Of a DNA stretch of 64,000 nucleotides, positions 48,291 to 61,500 are shown piece by piece. Source of the DNA: Circinella minor (taxonomy: Eukaryota; Mucoromycota; Mucoromycetes; Mucorales; Lichtheimiaceae); contig JAEPRB010000027.1 in NCBI GenBank assembly GCA_016758965.1, forward strand, positions 229,482-293,481. The letters are read 5' to 3'. A program made the position numbers and the translations under genes. The notes below the pieces were generated by a model. That model was given only the letters and a program-made list of their open reading frames with translations, did not search any database and was not told where the DNA came from. Every line of letters begins with the position of its first letter. Within the stretch, counting starts at the first letter, position 1.

Positions 48291-49450
48291 TGTTTTTGAA
48301 CCTCCAAAACCCTTTTATGTACCTTTTTCTTTTATTCTATGTCTTTTTTTTCCCTGCCAACAGCACACTAAGATTTTTATTTTCTTTACGTACACAAATG
48401 TATAAACTGTCCTAAACAAATATACCAAACCTAGCGCTGTGTTTAAGAGGACACTTTAAACGAAAGAACAAATCTTCACCGTATTAATAATGATGATAAC
48501 ATTGTTGATGTAAAAATAGTTTTTTTTTAAAAAAAGAAAATATATGTTACAGTATACTATACACTATTTGATTCAAACGTATCATCTGGTGACATCCGAT
48601 ATAACGTATGTACATTTTACGATTTATGAATTGAATACACTAAAGATTTTTGGGATAATATGTGAAATACAATATGAAATTTTCGAAATATAATTAATAC
48701 GTATAATAAGGTCTTTATATAAATAATTACAAATGTTTAATAAAAGTTACCTATGCATTTGAAATAAATTCATTTTATATTTTCAGTGAAATGGCACACA
48801 AGACCATTTTCTATATTTATTAATTATTAGATGTAGTATGATATAAAACGAAATAAAGAATATTATTTGATTGATTTTTAACGTGTGTGTTTTTAGCATC
48901 ACCTAATACATACCATCAAAGGTTTCTAAATTTTTGTATGTCATCACTGTATCTAAAAAATCAAACACATGACCAATTATTTTTTTGAAATATGAATATC
49001 AAGGGAAAAGTGATTAATAACCCAAGTTATAAATTCCAAAGTATTTTAAATATAACTCAAATTCGACAGCTTTTGTTGCTACCTAAAAGATCTTACGCAC
49101 TATTATCCGAGTGAATATCCATGATTTTATCTTATAAAGTACCATTCTTTTCTTTTCTATATAGACATGTATTTTTTGCTACGTATTGAATTATCAATAG
49201 AGACACATATGTGATATGTTTTTGGTGGGTTAAAAAGAAAAAGTGAATTTATTTATTACTAAAAATTGTTTATTAAAAAAAAAATGTAGAATGCTTTGTT
49301 GTTGCTGTTATCATTGGGATCGTTTTTTTTTTTCTTCAATGAGAAACTAAAATTAAAAGGTGATGTATGTTGTGTCTTGTGGTATAATTATATTGAATGT
49401 ATCTTTGTTTTTTTTTTTTTTTTGTTTTGTTTTGTACATGAACAATGCGT
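48291..49450. other. Gene-free region
   Basis: About 1.2 kb; a (CT)n run at about 48221-48242 marks its left border. AT-rich, no open frame of note. The right end is the 3' UTR region of the acyl-CoA synthetase gene, with T-runs near 49330 and 49410. Confidence 0.6.
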
Positions 49451-52058
49451 TTAGCTCTTTTGGGCAGCGTTCCTATATGTGTACAAATTATAGTTATTAG
49501 AATTAGTAATCAATTCCAAGTTTTCATTCCTCACTCTCTTTGCCATGATAATAATAATAATAATACAAAATGTTTACTTACATAGTATCTAATTGCTGCT
49601 TGTATTCCTTGTTAATATCACTTCGCTTCAATTTTTGTGCTGCGGTCACGAAACCATTATCAACAGTCCATTCTTCACTACACAAATGAATATCAAACAA
49701 CATTTCTGCTGGTTTGAGACCAGCTTCCTTTCCTTGAGCCAACAATGATTTTAAAACAGCCTTCTTTACTTGATCATTTTCACAAATGACTTCTAATTCC
49801 TTTGACTCAACACCCAAACCAGTTGCCAATTTGCGAACTGCATTTTCGACAGGTACCACAAGTGCAACGGGACGAGGACGTAACGAATCAGCATAGACAC
49901 AAATATTGTTGACATGTAAACAACTCTTGTAGATAGATTCAAGTTTTTCCAACGCAATATATTCACCGTTGCTTAATTTAACCAAGTTCTTTTTACGATC
50001 AATAATGCTCAAGGTACCATTAGGGTTCCAAATAGCAATATCACCCGTTTGTAACCAACCGTCTTCAGTAATAGTTTCCTTTGTTAAATCTTCGCGTTTA
50101 AAGTATCCCTTGGTGACGGAAGGACCTCGGACCTGAGTCATAAAAAACAATAATAATAATAATAATAATAATAATCAGAATTTTTTTTTTTGTCTACATC
50201 ATGATAAAAATAGTTTGGTGTAATAAGAATTATATATTTACCCAAACTTCACCAGCAGGTGGGTCGTTTGCAGACAAGTAACCAGCATCTGGAACATCAA
50301 CCAACTTAATTTCACCACAAGGAACAGGACCTCCAACGTGACCGAAACCAAATTGTTCAGGTGTCATAATACAACACATACTAAAATAATAATAATAATA
50401 AAAAAAAAAAACAAATAGTTTCATGTTTAAAAAGTTGGTTTGTTTTACTGCGTTTTAAGTTCTAACTTATCATTTATAAACCCATTTTCTTAATTTGACA
50501 ACAACACATTAAAAAAGTAAAAAAAAAAAAAAACTTACCCACAACTTTCAGTCATACCATAACCTCCAAGAATAGGACATACAGTAACAGACAAAAACTT
50601 TTGAGTTTCTAAAGAAATAGGTGCACCACCAGATAACGCCAATTTCAAACGACCACCTACTTGTTCACGAATTTTGGCAAAAACAGTCATATCAAGAAAA
50701 CCAGTAGGTAATTTACGTTCCATTAACCATGCTTTCGTAGCAAATGCTCGATGGAAAATTCGTTGTGCTTGTGGTGAAGTTTCATTCAATTTTGATAAAA
50801 TACCCTTTCGGATCGATTCCCATACTTGGGGTACACCAGTCAAAAGAGCTAAATAAATAAAAAATCAGTTTCATGTTCATATTTTTTTTTTTTAACCATG
50901 AGGATGAATTGGGGGGGGGGGTCAGTGCATATATGTTTATAAAACATAAAAAAAAAAAGAGAAATCACTTACTTGGTCTAAATTCCTTGATGTCACCCTT
51001 ACAGTTACGTACACTTTTTTTTTTTTAAGATTATAAAATGGAAAATATTAACGGAACTTGTTCTTTTTACTTCAAAAGGAAATTTGATCGTGGATTCATT
51101 ATCCCACGTTTTTTTTTTTTTTTTTTCTCTGTCTCACACACGTTCAATTTTTCTACTCCTTTTTTTTTTTAATTCATTTACCTGTTATCGGTTAATGTTC
51201 TGACATTAGCAAAACCGATAGTCATACCCCAAAAAATACAAGCGTTTTCCACTACGAATTCAAGAACGTGAGCCAATGGTAAATAAGCCAAAACATAATC
51301 ATTATTTGTGAGTAAGTGACCCAATAAGGTATTACAGCCTCCAACTAATTGAAAATAAATAAAAAAAAAAAAAAACCATACACAAAATAACATTAATAAG
51401 TATATATTTTCTTCAAATGTGATCATCCTAACTTATGATGAGTTAAAAAAAAAAGTTATTTTCAATGTTGAACTTACTTGCTGCAACAATATTCTTGTGA
51501 GATAATAAGACACCTTTAGGATTACCAGTACTACCAGAAGTATACATGATACAGCAAAGATCTTCAGGTTCGGGTTTACGTGCTTCACGAGGATTTTCTT
51601 GACCCAACTTCAATAATTCATCAATAGATAAGACAGATTGAATATTATCAGCTTCTTTACAATTAGTAAGTGCTTGAGCCTTAGCATCACCATTATAAAT
51701 CACGTGTTTCAAAGAAGGACATTTGGAAGCAACCTTGGCAACAACTGATAAAAGTTCAGCAGATGTGAAAATGGCTTCAACTTCAGCTTCACACATGGAA
51801 TGCAATAATCCTTCTTCACCCAAAGTTTCATAAGCAGTAACAATTGTCATATTTTGAGTAAAAAGACCATGAGCTGTCAATAACCAATCCATTCTATAAT
51901 AATTATAATTATTAGTTTAATTATTATTAAATTTGACAACACGCGACACAAAAAAAAAAAAAAAAGTTGAATGATTTTTTCTTTCATGTAAAAAAAAAAA
52001 GATTTCTTTTCTCATGCATGATAACCCCCCCCCTCCACTTCCACCCTTTCTTTGTACA

Positions 52059-52111
<53 letters not shown>

Positions 52112-52528
52112 TTTTTTTAGTTTTAAAACTTACGTAGTAGGAGCAAAGATTTCAACTTTGGCTTTTTCAGATAATCCAAGAGCAGCAAAACCGGCACCAA
52201 TATCATGAACACGTTCACCAGCCTCCTTGTATGTCACATATTCATAACCGGATAATTGAAAATATTTCCATACTTTCTTTTCCTTCTTTTCGGCACCATC
52301 AATAATCTTGACAACTTCTTTTTCTTCTTCAATGATTTTTTCAATGCGTCTTGCACCGAATGCTTCCTTATCACCATATTTTTTGACACTGCGGTCCAAT
52401 ACATCATACAATGTATGTACTTCAGTATTAGGAACTCGGACAACACCGTCGGCTGCTAAAATAGAACGACGAATGCGACCGCCATTAGGTTGAATTTCAG
52501 GTCCAACTTCAATTGAGTATGCTTTCAT
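49451..52528 (-). CDS. Long-chain acyl-CoA synthetase (Faa-type)
   Basis: ATP-dependent activation of long-chain fatty acids to acyl-CoA for lipid synthesis or beta-oxidation. Eight exons: 52134-52528, 51478-51893, 51182-51344, 50973-51013, 50539-50848, 50242-50380, 49582-50132 and 49451-49472, 678 residues, the family norm. Markers: AMP-binding P-loop [43 protein letters not shown], and the C-terminal hinge [34 protein letters not shown] (quoted in parts: [21 protein letters not shown]). The last exon is 22 nt and adds MNAAQKS; its intron has GTAAGT, TACTAA and ATAG. If unspliced, the protein ends LDTM at 49578. No cleavable signal. Introns are crowded with homopolymers and a (GT)n repeat. 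A TATA box lies about 120 bp upstream. High confidence. Confidence 0.96.
52061..52107. repeat. (GT)n dinucleotide repeat in intron 1 of acyl-CoA synthetase
   Basis: About 23 perfect GT units within the first intron of the acyl-CoA synthetase gene (CA on the sense strand), followed directly by a T-run. Likely polymorphic. Confidence 0.97.
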
Positions 52529-52644
52529 TGTGTAATATAAAAAAAGAGAGAGAGAAGGAATAAAAAAAAAAAAACTGATATAGAAACTTTGAAAAGAGTG
52601 AGTGAGAAATAAAAAAAAAAAAGAAAAGAGGGGAAAAATTAAGA

Positions 52645-52657
52645 CCCTTTTTATATA
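52645..52657 (-). promoter_or_regulatory. TATA box of acyl-CoA synthetase gene
   Basis: Reads TATATAAAAAGGG on the minus strand, about 120 bp before the ATG; the intervening leader is C/T-rich on the sense strand. Inferred from position and match. Confidence 0.55.
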
Positions 52658-55492
52658 AACTAACATTTACTGCAAATAGATTAGGTCGCCGCTGAAGTCG
52701 CATCTTTCAAATCCCAATAAGCTTATGAAATATCATAAGCAGATTATAATTAACTTCTTTTTCTTTGGTTTATTACATGTGTATACTCTGTTTTGGTCTG
52801 TGCTTTTTTTTTTTTTTTTTTTTTTTTTCAGTGTCCGTGTTTCTTTATTTATACTTTTTCAATATAAAAAGTAATTAACAAAAAGATAAAGATATCCGAT
52901 GTAGTTATATATCAAATCAAATATTATTATTTTTTTTTGTTTCCTAACTGTAATTATCAATGGTTTTTTTTTTTTTTTTCAAGTAAAAAAAAAAAAAAAA
53001 TAGTAACAATGATGGATACATCATTCATCATTATTATCATTATCAAATCATTAGACAAAATTTTTTTTTTTTTTTTTTTGGCTCTCTTACGGTTATTCTT
53101 TTTAATTCATATATATGATGAAAAATATTATTTAATCTTTTTGATTTGAGTTGAATAAGCGTCAACTTTTGACAAAAACACGCTCGCTCTTACCTCGAAA
53201 AGGATGTAACGCACAAGCCCTCTAATATTTTTTTAGCAATAAAATTATCACATGCTTATTGCTGAGCTAATAAAATACCTCTCAAGTTTTTTTTTTTTTT
53301 TTTTTGTCCGTCAGAAAAAAAAAAAAAAAAATAAGGACGATCATTTTTGTTCTGTCCTTTAACAAGGTTAATAAAAAAGTGGTTATAACGCTAAATGTTA
53401 TGGACTACTTCGGACATAGTCGGAAAAAAAAAAGTTATTCGAGAACTCTTCATTAATCATTATATATTGAATTTTTTCTTTTTTTTCTTTTTAACATTCG
53501 ACACTTTGAACACTTGTTCAAGAAGAAAATATTCTCATCATATTAAAAAAGTTTTTCTTCTAATAAACTTTGGTGGCAACAAAAGTTGTAGACTTGACAA
53601 CAGAATAAGTTGCCATGCCAACAATTTCTTTTTATCAGCGGAGCCCTAAAAAATACTTTTTAAGTTGTCTCTAAAAGTTATTACTAAGATCAGGGATGAA
53701 ATAAAGACTTTCCCTGATTCTTTAATGAATAATAAAAATAAACCTTTTTTTCTTATCAATTATATTTTATGATTCCGCTCTTTTTTAATTTTTTTTTTTT
53801 TTGTTCAACAGAAAACGTTCTCTCATTATCAATACCATTATCTACTACTATTACTAAAAGTGTGCGATTATATTAATGAAATTTGTTTCCATAATGTACA
53901 GCAAGAAGTCGTCCCTGACATGGTACTTATTTGCCCAGCTGAAGGTTTTAAAGTCCTATGATATCAACTTTATCGATCATGGGTGATATCACTACACTGT
54001 GAGAGCAGGGTCGATTTAATTCTAAAGATACCGAAACTTAAAAAAAAACTCTGCGATGATAAAGATAAAATCGTTAAGGCTTCTGGAGATATGTACATTT
54101 ATAAAAACGTATCAAAAAGAAATGAGAAGAACATTGATTATGGATTAATGCCGCTAGTCAAAAACTCAAATGTTTCTCAGTAGGCGGGTTGAGAAACAAG
54201 GGTTCCCCCTTCCGTATAAATCATCTTTCCCCTTCCCCCCCTCCTCCTCCCCATGTTTAGGATTCTTAAAAGTCGATGTAAAAACGTAAATTTGCTATCA
54301 AGTGATAATATAGGTTACTGCCAAGAATAATCGGTTAACAACACATCAAAACTTATTTGCCCGAAAGTAAATTAAGCACTCACTTCTTCTTACCATTCAT
54401 GGTAGAAGAGAGGATATTGTGATTTTTTTTTTTTTCATAATTACAATTCTTAACTGTCAGATGAATTTTGTAGTTTTGCCAATATCTTAAATTACACTAG
54501 GTCATCATCATTTCAGTTCCTGCTAAATCACACTGTTAGTTAATCAAACTCCCCTTAACGCCAAAGTTATAAAAAAAAAACTTACGCCACTCATGATGGG
54601 AAAAAAGAAAAAAAGAAGCCCGCCCAATCATTTAGAAGTGAAGAAGAAAATAAATTCTTGTAAATAATATGTTTAATGTGATATGTGTCATATTGCATCG
54701 TTCAAAACTGCAGACTTTTTTTTATTTTATTACAAGCGGCGATGGTAATAAAGAACATAACAAAAATACGTCAGAGGAACACAAAAGTAAACTCAACAGG
54801 AACAAAAAGATCATTGCAAACATGATTTACTCTCCCCCCCCTTCCCTTTCCCCCGAAGTCCCATCCCCGTATCACTTTTTTTAAAAAAAAAAAAAAAAGC
54901 TCACACGCCTGTTTTACTTTCTCTCTTAACTTTCAATCATCTCCCACCCCTTCCCTCCTCCCCCCCAATTTTTATTTTTTTTTCCCCTCTCTTTTTCTCT
55001 AAAATCTCAACACCCTCCCCCCCCAAAAAAAAAGAATAAACTGCATAAAAATCAAAATAAATAACAAACATAATAAGTGATACTTATGGTTTGTTTATAA
55101 TAAAGCAAGTGGGCGCCAAAAGCAACAAATTTAAAAGGTTTTGCATGTGTGCTTAAAAAAAACAGGGGGGGGGAGGAGAAGGAGAAGAGAAGGGTGGGGG
55201 GGGAAGAGAATAAAGTATTTCAGATAGGCAACTTATACTTCTTTTTTAAAGAGTTAAAACAAGACAGAAAAAAAAAAAAAAGGGGTGAAGATGAAAAAAA
55301 AACTTCATGGAATGGTAGGGGTACAGGGACGCAAAAAAAAAAAAAATTATTCTTTGAACCTTTTTTTTTTTTTTTCTCCTCTCTTTTTATATGTATATAT
55401 ATATACACAAGTGACACACACTCACTCACTCATTCATTCACATTCATTTATTAATCCACTAATTTTTTTTTTTTTACATTATAATTCAAACC
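52658..55492. other. Gene-free homopolymer-rich region
   Basis: About 2.8 kb full of long A, T and C runs (for example T25 at 52804-52828 and A/T runs near 52969-53079, 53287 and 53317). A coding-looking plus-strand stretch at 53880-54183 (open from 53983) resembles nothing I know. The 54669-54884 and 55149-55454 frames are low complexity. No gene supported. Confidence 0.6.
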
Positions 55493-55500
55493 TATAAAAA
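55493..55500 (+). promoter_or_regulatory. TATA box of CxxC microprotein gene
   Basis: TATAAAAA located 87-94 bp before the ATG at 55587, followed by a C/T-rich leader, the same arrangement as for the ADP/ATP carrier. It supports the small gene being real. Confidence 0.55.
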
Positions 55501-55586
55501 GAGTTCAAGATATATTTTCAATTCTTTTACTTTTCTTTCTTCTACCTTCAACTTTTAATTTGGTAATTATTATTATTTTTTTAAAC

Positions 55587-55938
55587 ATGCAGCAACCACC
55601 TTTTACTTTGTTACCTGCTACTTGCGAACTTTGTGGACAATGGCTTCCGGATCATAATGTAAGAAAGACCCTTTTTTTTTTTTTACTTTTGCTGGTTTTT
55701 AACATGATAATCTACTCTTTTTTTCTGTCTCAAATATCATTATCTCTCTTTTTCTTTCTCCCCCCCCTCTCTCTCTCTCTCTCTTTTGTCCCCCAAAAGA
55801 CTAATGACAGTTTTTTTTTTCTGCACACAGGAAGCATGTCCTAGAAACGGTGTTCATCCTTCACAATGGACAATGACAATGCATATCGTTGACGATGTTA
55901 ATAATAGCGATGATAACGATAGCGATCACGACGATTAA
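55587..55938 (+). CDS. Predicted 59-residue acidic-tailed CxxC microprotein
   Basis: A small two-exon gene. Exon 1, 55587-55658, encodes 24 residues (MQQPPFTLLPATCELCGQWL...) and ends in phase at AAT|GTAAGA. Exon 2, 55831-55938, follows CTGCACACAG and adds 35 residues ending in an Asp-rich tail. The joined protein has C-x2-C-x10-C-x5-H (Cys13, Cys16, Cys27, His33), a plausible zinc-binding knuckle, with the intron inside the knuckle. There is no signal peptide or membrane segment. A TATA box and a pyrimidine-rich leader precede it. I know no family for it. Alternatives: the first exons of a longer gene, or a chance join; the good splice signals, phase and Cys spacing favour a real gene. Confidence 0.6.
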
Positions 55939-56981
55939 TATTAAATCAACTCATTTTTTCTTGTCAAACAATTATATATATATATATTACAACAATAGCA
56001 ACACTTTTTCAATTATTAAAACTATGACTTTTTCTCTCCCCAACTCTCTCATCCAATGAATCTACAAAACTCGCAACGAACGACGATACCATCTTGGCAG
56101 GCGCGTAGTCCGGAAGAAAAAAAAAACGCCCATTGTAACATATATATATATATATATATACTTCTTTGATTTTTTTTTTCTTCTTGATATCTATATACAT
56201 AAGAAACACCCTTTTTTTCTCCATACATTTTTTTTTCTATGCACATATATAAATAATTCTTTCTACACACACACACACACACACACACCCTTTATTTTAT
56301 TTTATTTTTTATTTCTTTATCTCTCCCCCCCTACCCCCAATTCCCAAAAGAAAAAAAAAACCCCACGCATATTATTTCAGAAAACAACATTTTTTTTTTG
56401 TTTATTAATACTTCTTCTTTCCTATACTATATACAAACATTCAAACAAACACACGCATAACACAATAGCTGTTCGCTATTTTACACATATATACACGCAA
56501 CCTCACTTTTCTTCTATACATAATTTCCTTGTTATTATTCTTTTGGATCCGAATTCTTTATACGTATTCTGTAATATGTCTTTTATTTCCTTTTCTTTTC
56601 TTTTTTTTTTTTTTAATATCATTACCCCGTTCTTTTTATTTTATATTCTTTTTTTTTTTTTTAATTTTTAATTTTTTTTAATTTTTTTTTTTATTTTTTA
56701 TTTTTTTTTTTTTTGCAAATACATAAACATAATTTTTTGACAGAAAAGAAAAATAGTTTGATAAAATAACAAAGAAATTTTTGATTTGAGAGATTGATGT
56801 CATGATGTAACACACTGTACAACGTTTTATATATATAAATATGAGTTTTTATTTTTTTGTGTTTCCAATCGGACTTGCATGACTCACTCAACATCAAAAA
56901 AACCAGGCAACCTTATAATTACAACAAAACAAAACAGATAGACACCCCCTTTTTTATTATTATTACAAGGAATGAAATTAT
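55939..56981. other. Intergenic, T-rich
   Basis: About 1 kb between the microprotein gene and the DUF1308 gene. It contains (TA)n (near 56140-56160), a (CA)n run (near 56267-56288) and many T-runs around 56600-56715. Open frames here are simple-sequence translation. No gene seen. Confidence 0.6.
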
Positions 56982-58555
56982 TTAAGATGATATAAACATT
57001 TTTTGTTCGGATAAAGATCTAGGTTCATGAGATACAATAGCTGTACTAACTAATGAAGCATCTAAAAGTGCTTGTTGCATCCATTGAATGGCTGTAATAG
57101 TTGTCATGCGATAACTATCCCCGCTACCAAAAATGACGGCATGAAATTCGGAGAATCGACTACGGATCTTACGCCCATTATTCAATACATTTTTTTGTAC
57201 AGGTGGTTCTAATAATCCGCGGAATCGTTCCGACGGTTTATCAGGTAAAACTTGTATTTTTAAAAATGATAACAAGTTCTTGTTTTTTCCTTGTTGTTGT
57301 TGTTGTTGTTGTTGTTCTTGATCAATTATAGATGTCCAAAAAGAAGGGTCATATTCTTCTTGATTAAATAATTGACGAAATCGTGCTTTTTCTTTTGTAC
57401 CACCTACAACATGAACAATTTGAGAAAGTCGATCATAAGCGCTTTGAACCATAAATAATTGTTTATCTCGTATAATAGATAATAATATAGGTAATGCGGG
57501 TACTTCTTGTTCTCGGCGTGCTTGAATTTGAAGTGCTTCACCTAATACTTGATCAGGTAAACAAGGATGATGTGACATTTCAGAAATAAGAGCCAATGCT
57601 GTACTAACATCCAAATTTAATGACGAGGTTGTGATTTGATATTCATCTTGTGGATGGGGATGTGTGGCGTAATAACTATCCAATAATTCTGTAGGTCCCA
57701 CATGAACAACAATACCCAAGTCACGTAATCGTTGTAAGATTCTTTCGACATATTCATCTTGTCCTTCAGGTTGTAACCGCATGAATGCAAAGATGACAAT
57801 AGGTGTTTGGAAATGAATTTGATGTTGACTTGCACTTCGTAAATAGTGTTTCGCTTTTTTAAATATGGGCAAATCATCAAATGGATCTTCCCCACTTATT
57901 ATTCCTTCTCCTTGTTGTTGTAATTCTTCATCATCAGAATCCGATGCCATAAATTCATTATCGTCTTCTTCGTCAAAGAGTTCAAGACCCGCCATATCAA
58001 AACGCAAACCTTTGGCATTCCGTGCAATCACTTTAACCCAAACTAGACCTTGTTCAGAAACAAGGTCAACTTTAACTGTTTGACGACGACGCATCAATGT
58101 AGCACGTGGAACCCAACCTTCTTGATCTTTAGGTGGAACACTTTTTAATTCCATAATTTGATTCAATTGTCGTGTTTGCATAATGGCTTCATGAACTGCT
58201 TCCAAGTAACTAAGATTGGAGCTTTGAATGTATTCCTTTTTGATTCGCGAGGGATCTTCTATTAACTAAAAAATTTAAATGTTGGTTTAAACATATTTGT
58301 AATTATGTATATATATATATGTGTGTGTGTGTCCCTGTAATAAATATTCAAAAAAAAAAAAAAAAAAAAAGGGGGGAGATGAATTTTTTTTTTTTTTACC
58401 TTGTCAAGGAAACTCATTTCAGCTGTCAATGAATGAATATATCGATACATGCCTTGAATGTCATTACGTTCTTGACAATCAGCTAATATTGCTTGACAAC
58501 GTTCATGTAAGGACTTGATAGCACCATAACTTTCTTTTTGTTCATCTGATTCCAT
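56982..58555 (-). CDS. DUF1308 (C7orf25/UPF0415-like) family protein
   Basis: Exons 58400-58555 and 56982-58265 (SFLDK|LIEDPSRIKKEY) give 479 residues. The short N-terminal domain is helical (about 1-75, ESYGAIKSLHERCQAILADC). A central part contains WVKVIARNAKGL, and a C-terminal DUF1308-type region has segments such as TPIVIFAFM, LNLDVSTALALISEM and RSRFSEFHAVIFGSGDSYRMTT. It resembles the conserved eukaryotic C7orf25/UPF0415 family (Pfam DUF1308), which has a PIN-like C-terminus; function is not established. Odd: an acidic, Q-rich linker and a polyQ insert (about nine Gln) that other members lack as far as I recall. No signal or membrane segment, so probably cytosolic. Family call moderately high. 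Confidence 0.88.
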
Positions 58556-61500
58556 TCTCTTTTCTCTCACTTTCTCTCTCTCTCTCTCTCTTTTTTTTTT
58601 TTCTTTTCTCAGCCCGTTTAAGATTTTTTAAAGTTGTGACGGAGAAACCCATTTTGGTTTCCATGGCATTTTACTTACCAATATTACATTTTTCATGTCG
58701 TTCAAAAAATAGATAAAATACATATTTTTTCTTTTGTTATCACTAATTTCGTTTATTTTACATACATAAACTACTTTTATAAAATGTCTTATTAGGACAT
58801 GTGTTACTATATGTGAGATCCCCACTTTTATTCTTTTTTTTTTTTTTTTGACCTATGACACCATCACTTTGGTGTGAATGTTTTTTTTTTTTTTTTTTGG
58901 CTTGTGTTATGGTACTCACCCAGATGATTATTGTGATACTCATAACCCAATTTCATAAATTGCGGGGAATGTAAGAGAGAAAAGAGTTGTTCTAATCCAT
59001 AAAGTTTAAACCCACACAAAAAAAAAAACCATTCTTGGTTTCTTTTAACATTTGTTATGATTTTTTAAGAGAAGAAACACACAACTTTACCCACAAAAAT
59101 AAAGCCCAATAAAAAAAAAAAAGATGAAGAAATTCCCACACAACCTAATTTTTTAAAAAAGGGGATCATGATGTGGGTAACTCTATATAAACATTTTTCT
59201 TATCATGTTCTTTTTCTTTTCTTTATCAATCCATTTAAAATCTTGATGTTTTTTTTTATAAATGGGAGATGATGAAGAAGGTGGGGGGGGCAAGATTCTC
59301 TCTTTTATGACATCTAAGAGAAGTTTGATAGCATTATAGAAAATTCCGCATCATCGTTGAAACTGGAAAAATAAAAATAAAAAAATAACGTGGCTGCCAC
59401 GCAATATCTTATGACAATAATCTTTTTCTTTTTTTTTTTGATCCCATGTTTCAATATAAATAAATAAGTTATCTATTTATTTGCCTTTTTCCTTCTCTCC
59501 TCTCCGTTCTTCTTTTATTCTAAAATTCTTCTCTTAAACATTGATAAGAGATCACAAAGACAATCAGTTGACAATGAATAAATTATAATAAAGTGATACA
59601 AACAAATTCAATCAGCTGGTTCCCACACAACCTAATAAATAGATATATATATATATTCCCCCCCCCAACATCATCATCATCATTATCAATGGTGACCATT
59701 TTCTTAATAAAAATGTGCTACGGGTCCATGTCATTTTTTTTTTGTATGTGGGTGCCTTCTCTTCTCTTTCCTATTCCTCCCACCCCCCAAAAAAAAAGGC
59801 ACCCGCATAAAAATAAAAGCTTAATATTTTTTTTTTCTAAATGACAACTTCACACAACCAAAATCATCATTATTTATCATTATAAATTACACTAGTCAAA
59901 ACATATATATAATATTACAATATCGATATAGAAAAAAATGTGCTTTTTTAATATTTGGTTTACCTTGTTCTACTATAATAACCAGGTTAGTGATTTATCA
60001 TTTATTTATTTTTGCAGGGAAAAAAAAAGAGGGGAGACAGAAATGATCACTTTTTTCTTATAATGATTATTATGCATATAATGTTTCTATATAAATTTCA
60101 TTTTGTATAATAATTAATCAGAAACAAAATGAAAATACATAATAAACATTGTTTATACACTCGTATAATAATGGATACTAACATTTAATATTTAGATGGT
60201 TGGTTAAATAATTCATTTTCATGAGTGAAGATGAGAGTGAATTTACAAACAAGGATGACTGTGTTTTTTTTTTTTTTGTGATTAGAGAAGAAAATTGGAT
60301 TGTAGTGTTTTATGTACGTACATCATAATTTTCAGCTTTTTCTTGTCCATAACATTTGATGAGACCAATTTAATTTGAGTGTATTAATAAACTGATAAAA
60401 AATTTATTTACTTTTTGCATAGGATATTTTTTTTTTTTCCATCTTTTTTTGAAAAAAAAAAAAAAATTAAGAGGAAATGATAAAAAAATGTACATGATAA
60501 TTGGATAGTTTAAGTTAGAGCCAAACAAGATTCAATATACAATATAAATAAACAAAAATCTTCAGCAAAATTGTATTTAAGAAATGAGATATGTATATTT
60601 ACTCTCCAACGGCAAAAGAAAAAAAAAATCACCCCATATTATAAGTAATGTACTGAATAGATAGGATTTATATTTATTGAATGAAGAATGTGAAGAAAAA
60701 ACCAAACTATGTATACGCTAAGCCTTTTTTTTTTATTATTATTTCTAAAAGAAAATTGAGTTTATTTCAATAAGATTATTATTTATTTATTATCCTCACT
60801 AGACGGCTATTTTAAAAACAAATTTCAGTTAAGGCATGCATTCTAGAACTATTCTATACAGAAAAAAATAAAATTAAAAAACCTTGTCAGTTAGCATATC
60901 TATAGAAATTTTTTATTAAACCAGGAGTATATATATATACTTTTCAATATTACTGAAATTACCGGTTTAACTTTTAAGATTCTTTCTTCATAAAATAACG
61001 AAAAGAGAAAGTCATTGAAAAGAACAACACAACTATTATTTATTTCAACTAAGATGTATAAACTACGTAGGTAGAAAAAAAAATCACAATACTTACGTAA
61101 TGTGATTTTCTATATTATTTATTGAGTGCCTTTATAATAGTCAAAATATAGATGGTCAAACCATTTTGTGCGAGTTTGTATAATGAAGAAAAAGAAATGT
61201 AGAAAACTAGGAGTTAAAGAAATATATTATTAGGATATATTGTTATATCAGAATGACAGATTTACAAACATCATTGATCATTTTATCATGTATACATAAG
61301 TGAGATGCTACGTACTGATGGGATTTGAAACATCCTATTTTGATGATAAGATTTAATCATTGTATAATATTATGTTATAAACAAATAATTTTTTGATAGT
61401 CTATTCTAGATAAGAGAAAAAAAAAAGATCTTGTTTTATACGTAATTGCTTGAATTGCGTAGATCAACACGAGGATATCATTTTATTATTAATAATATTA

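Noticed and set aside
54669..55497. Several overlapping frames around 54.7-55.5 kb
   Set aside because: They encode Lys-, Phe- and Ser-rich simple sequence from A-, T- and C-runs; none has a stable protein-like core.
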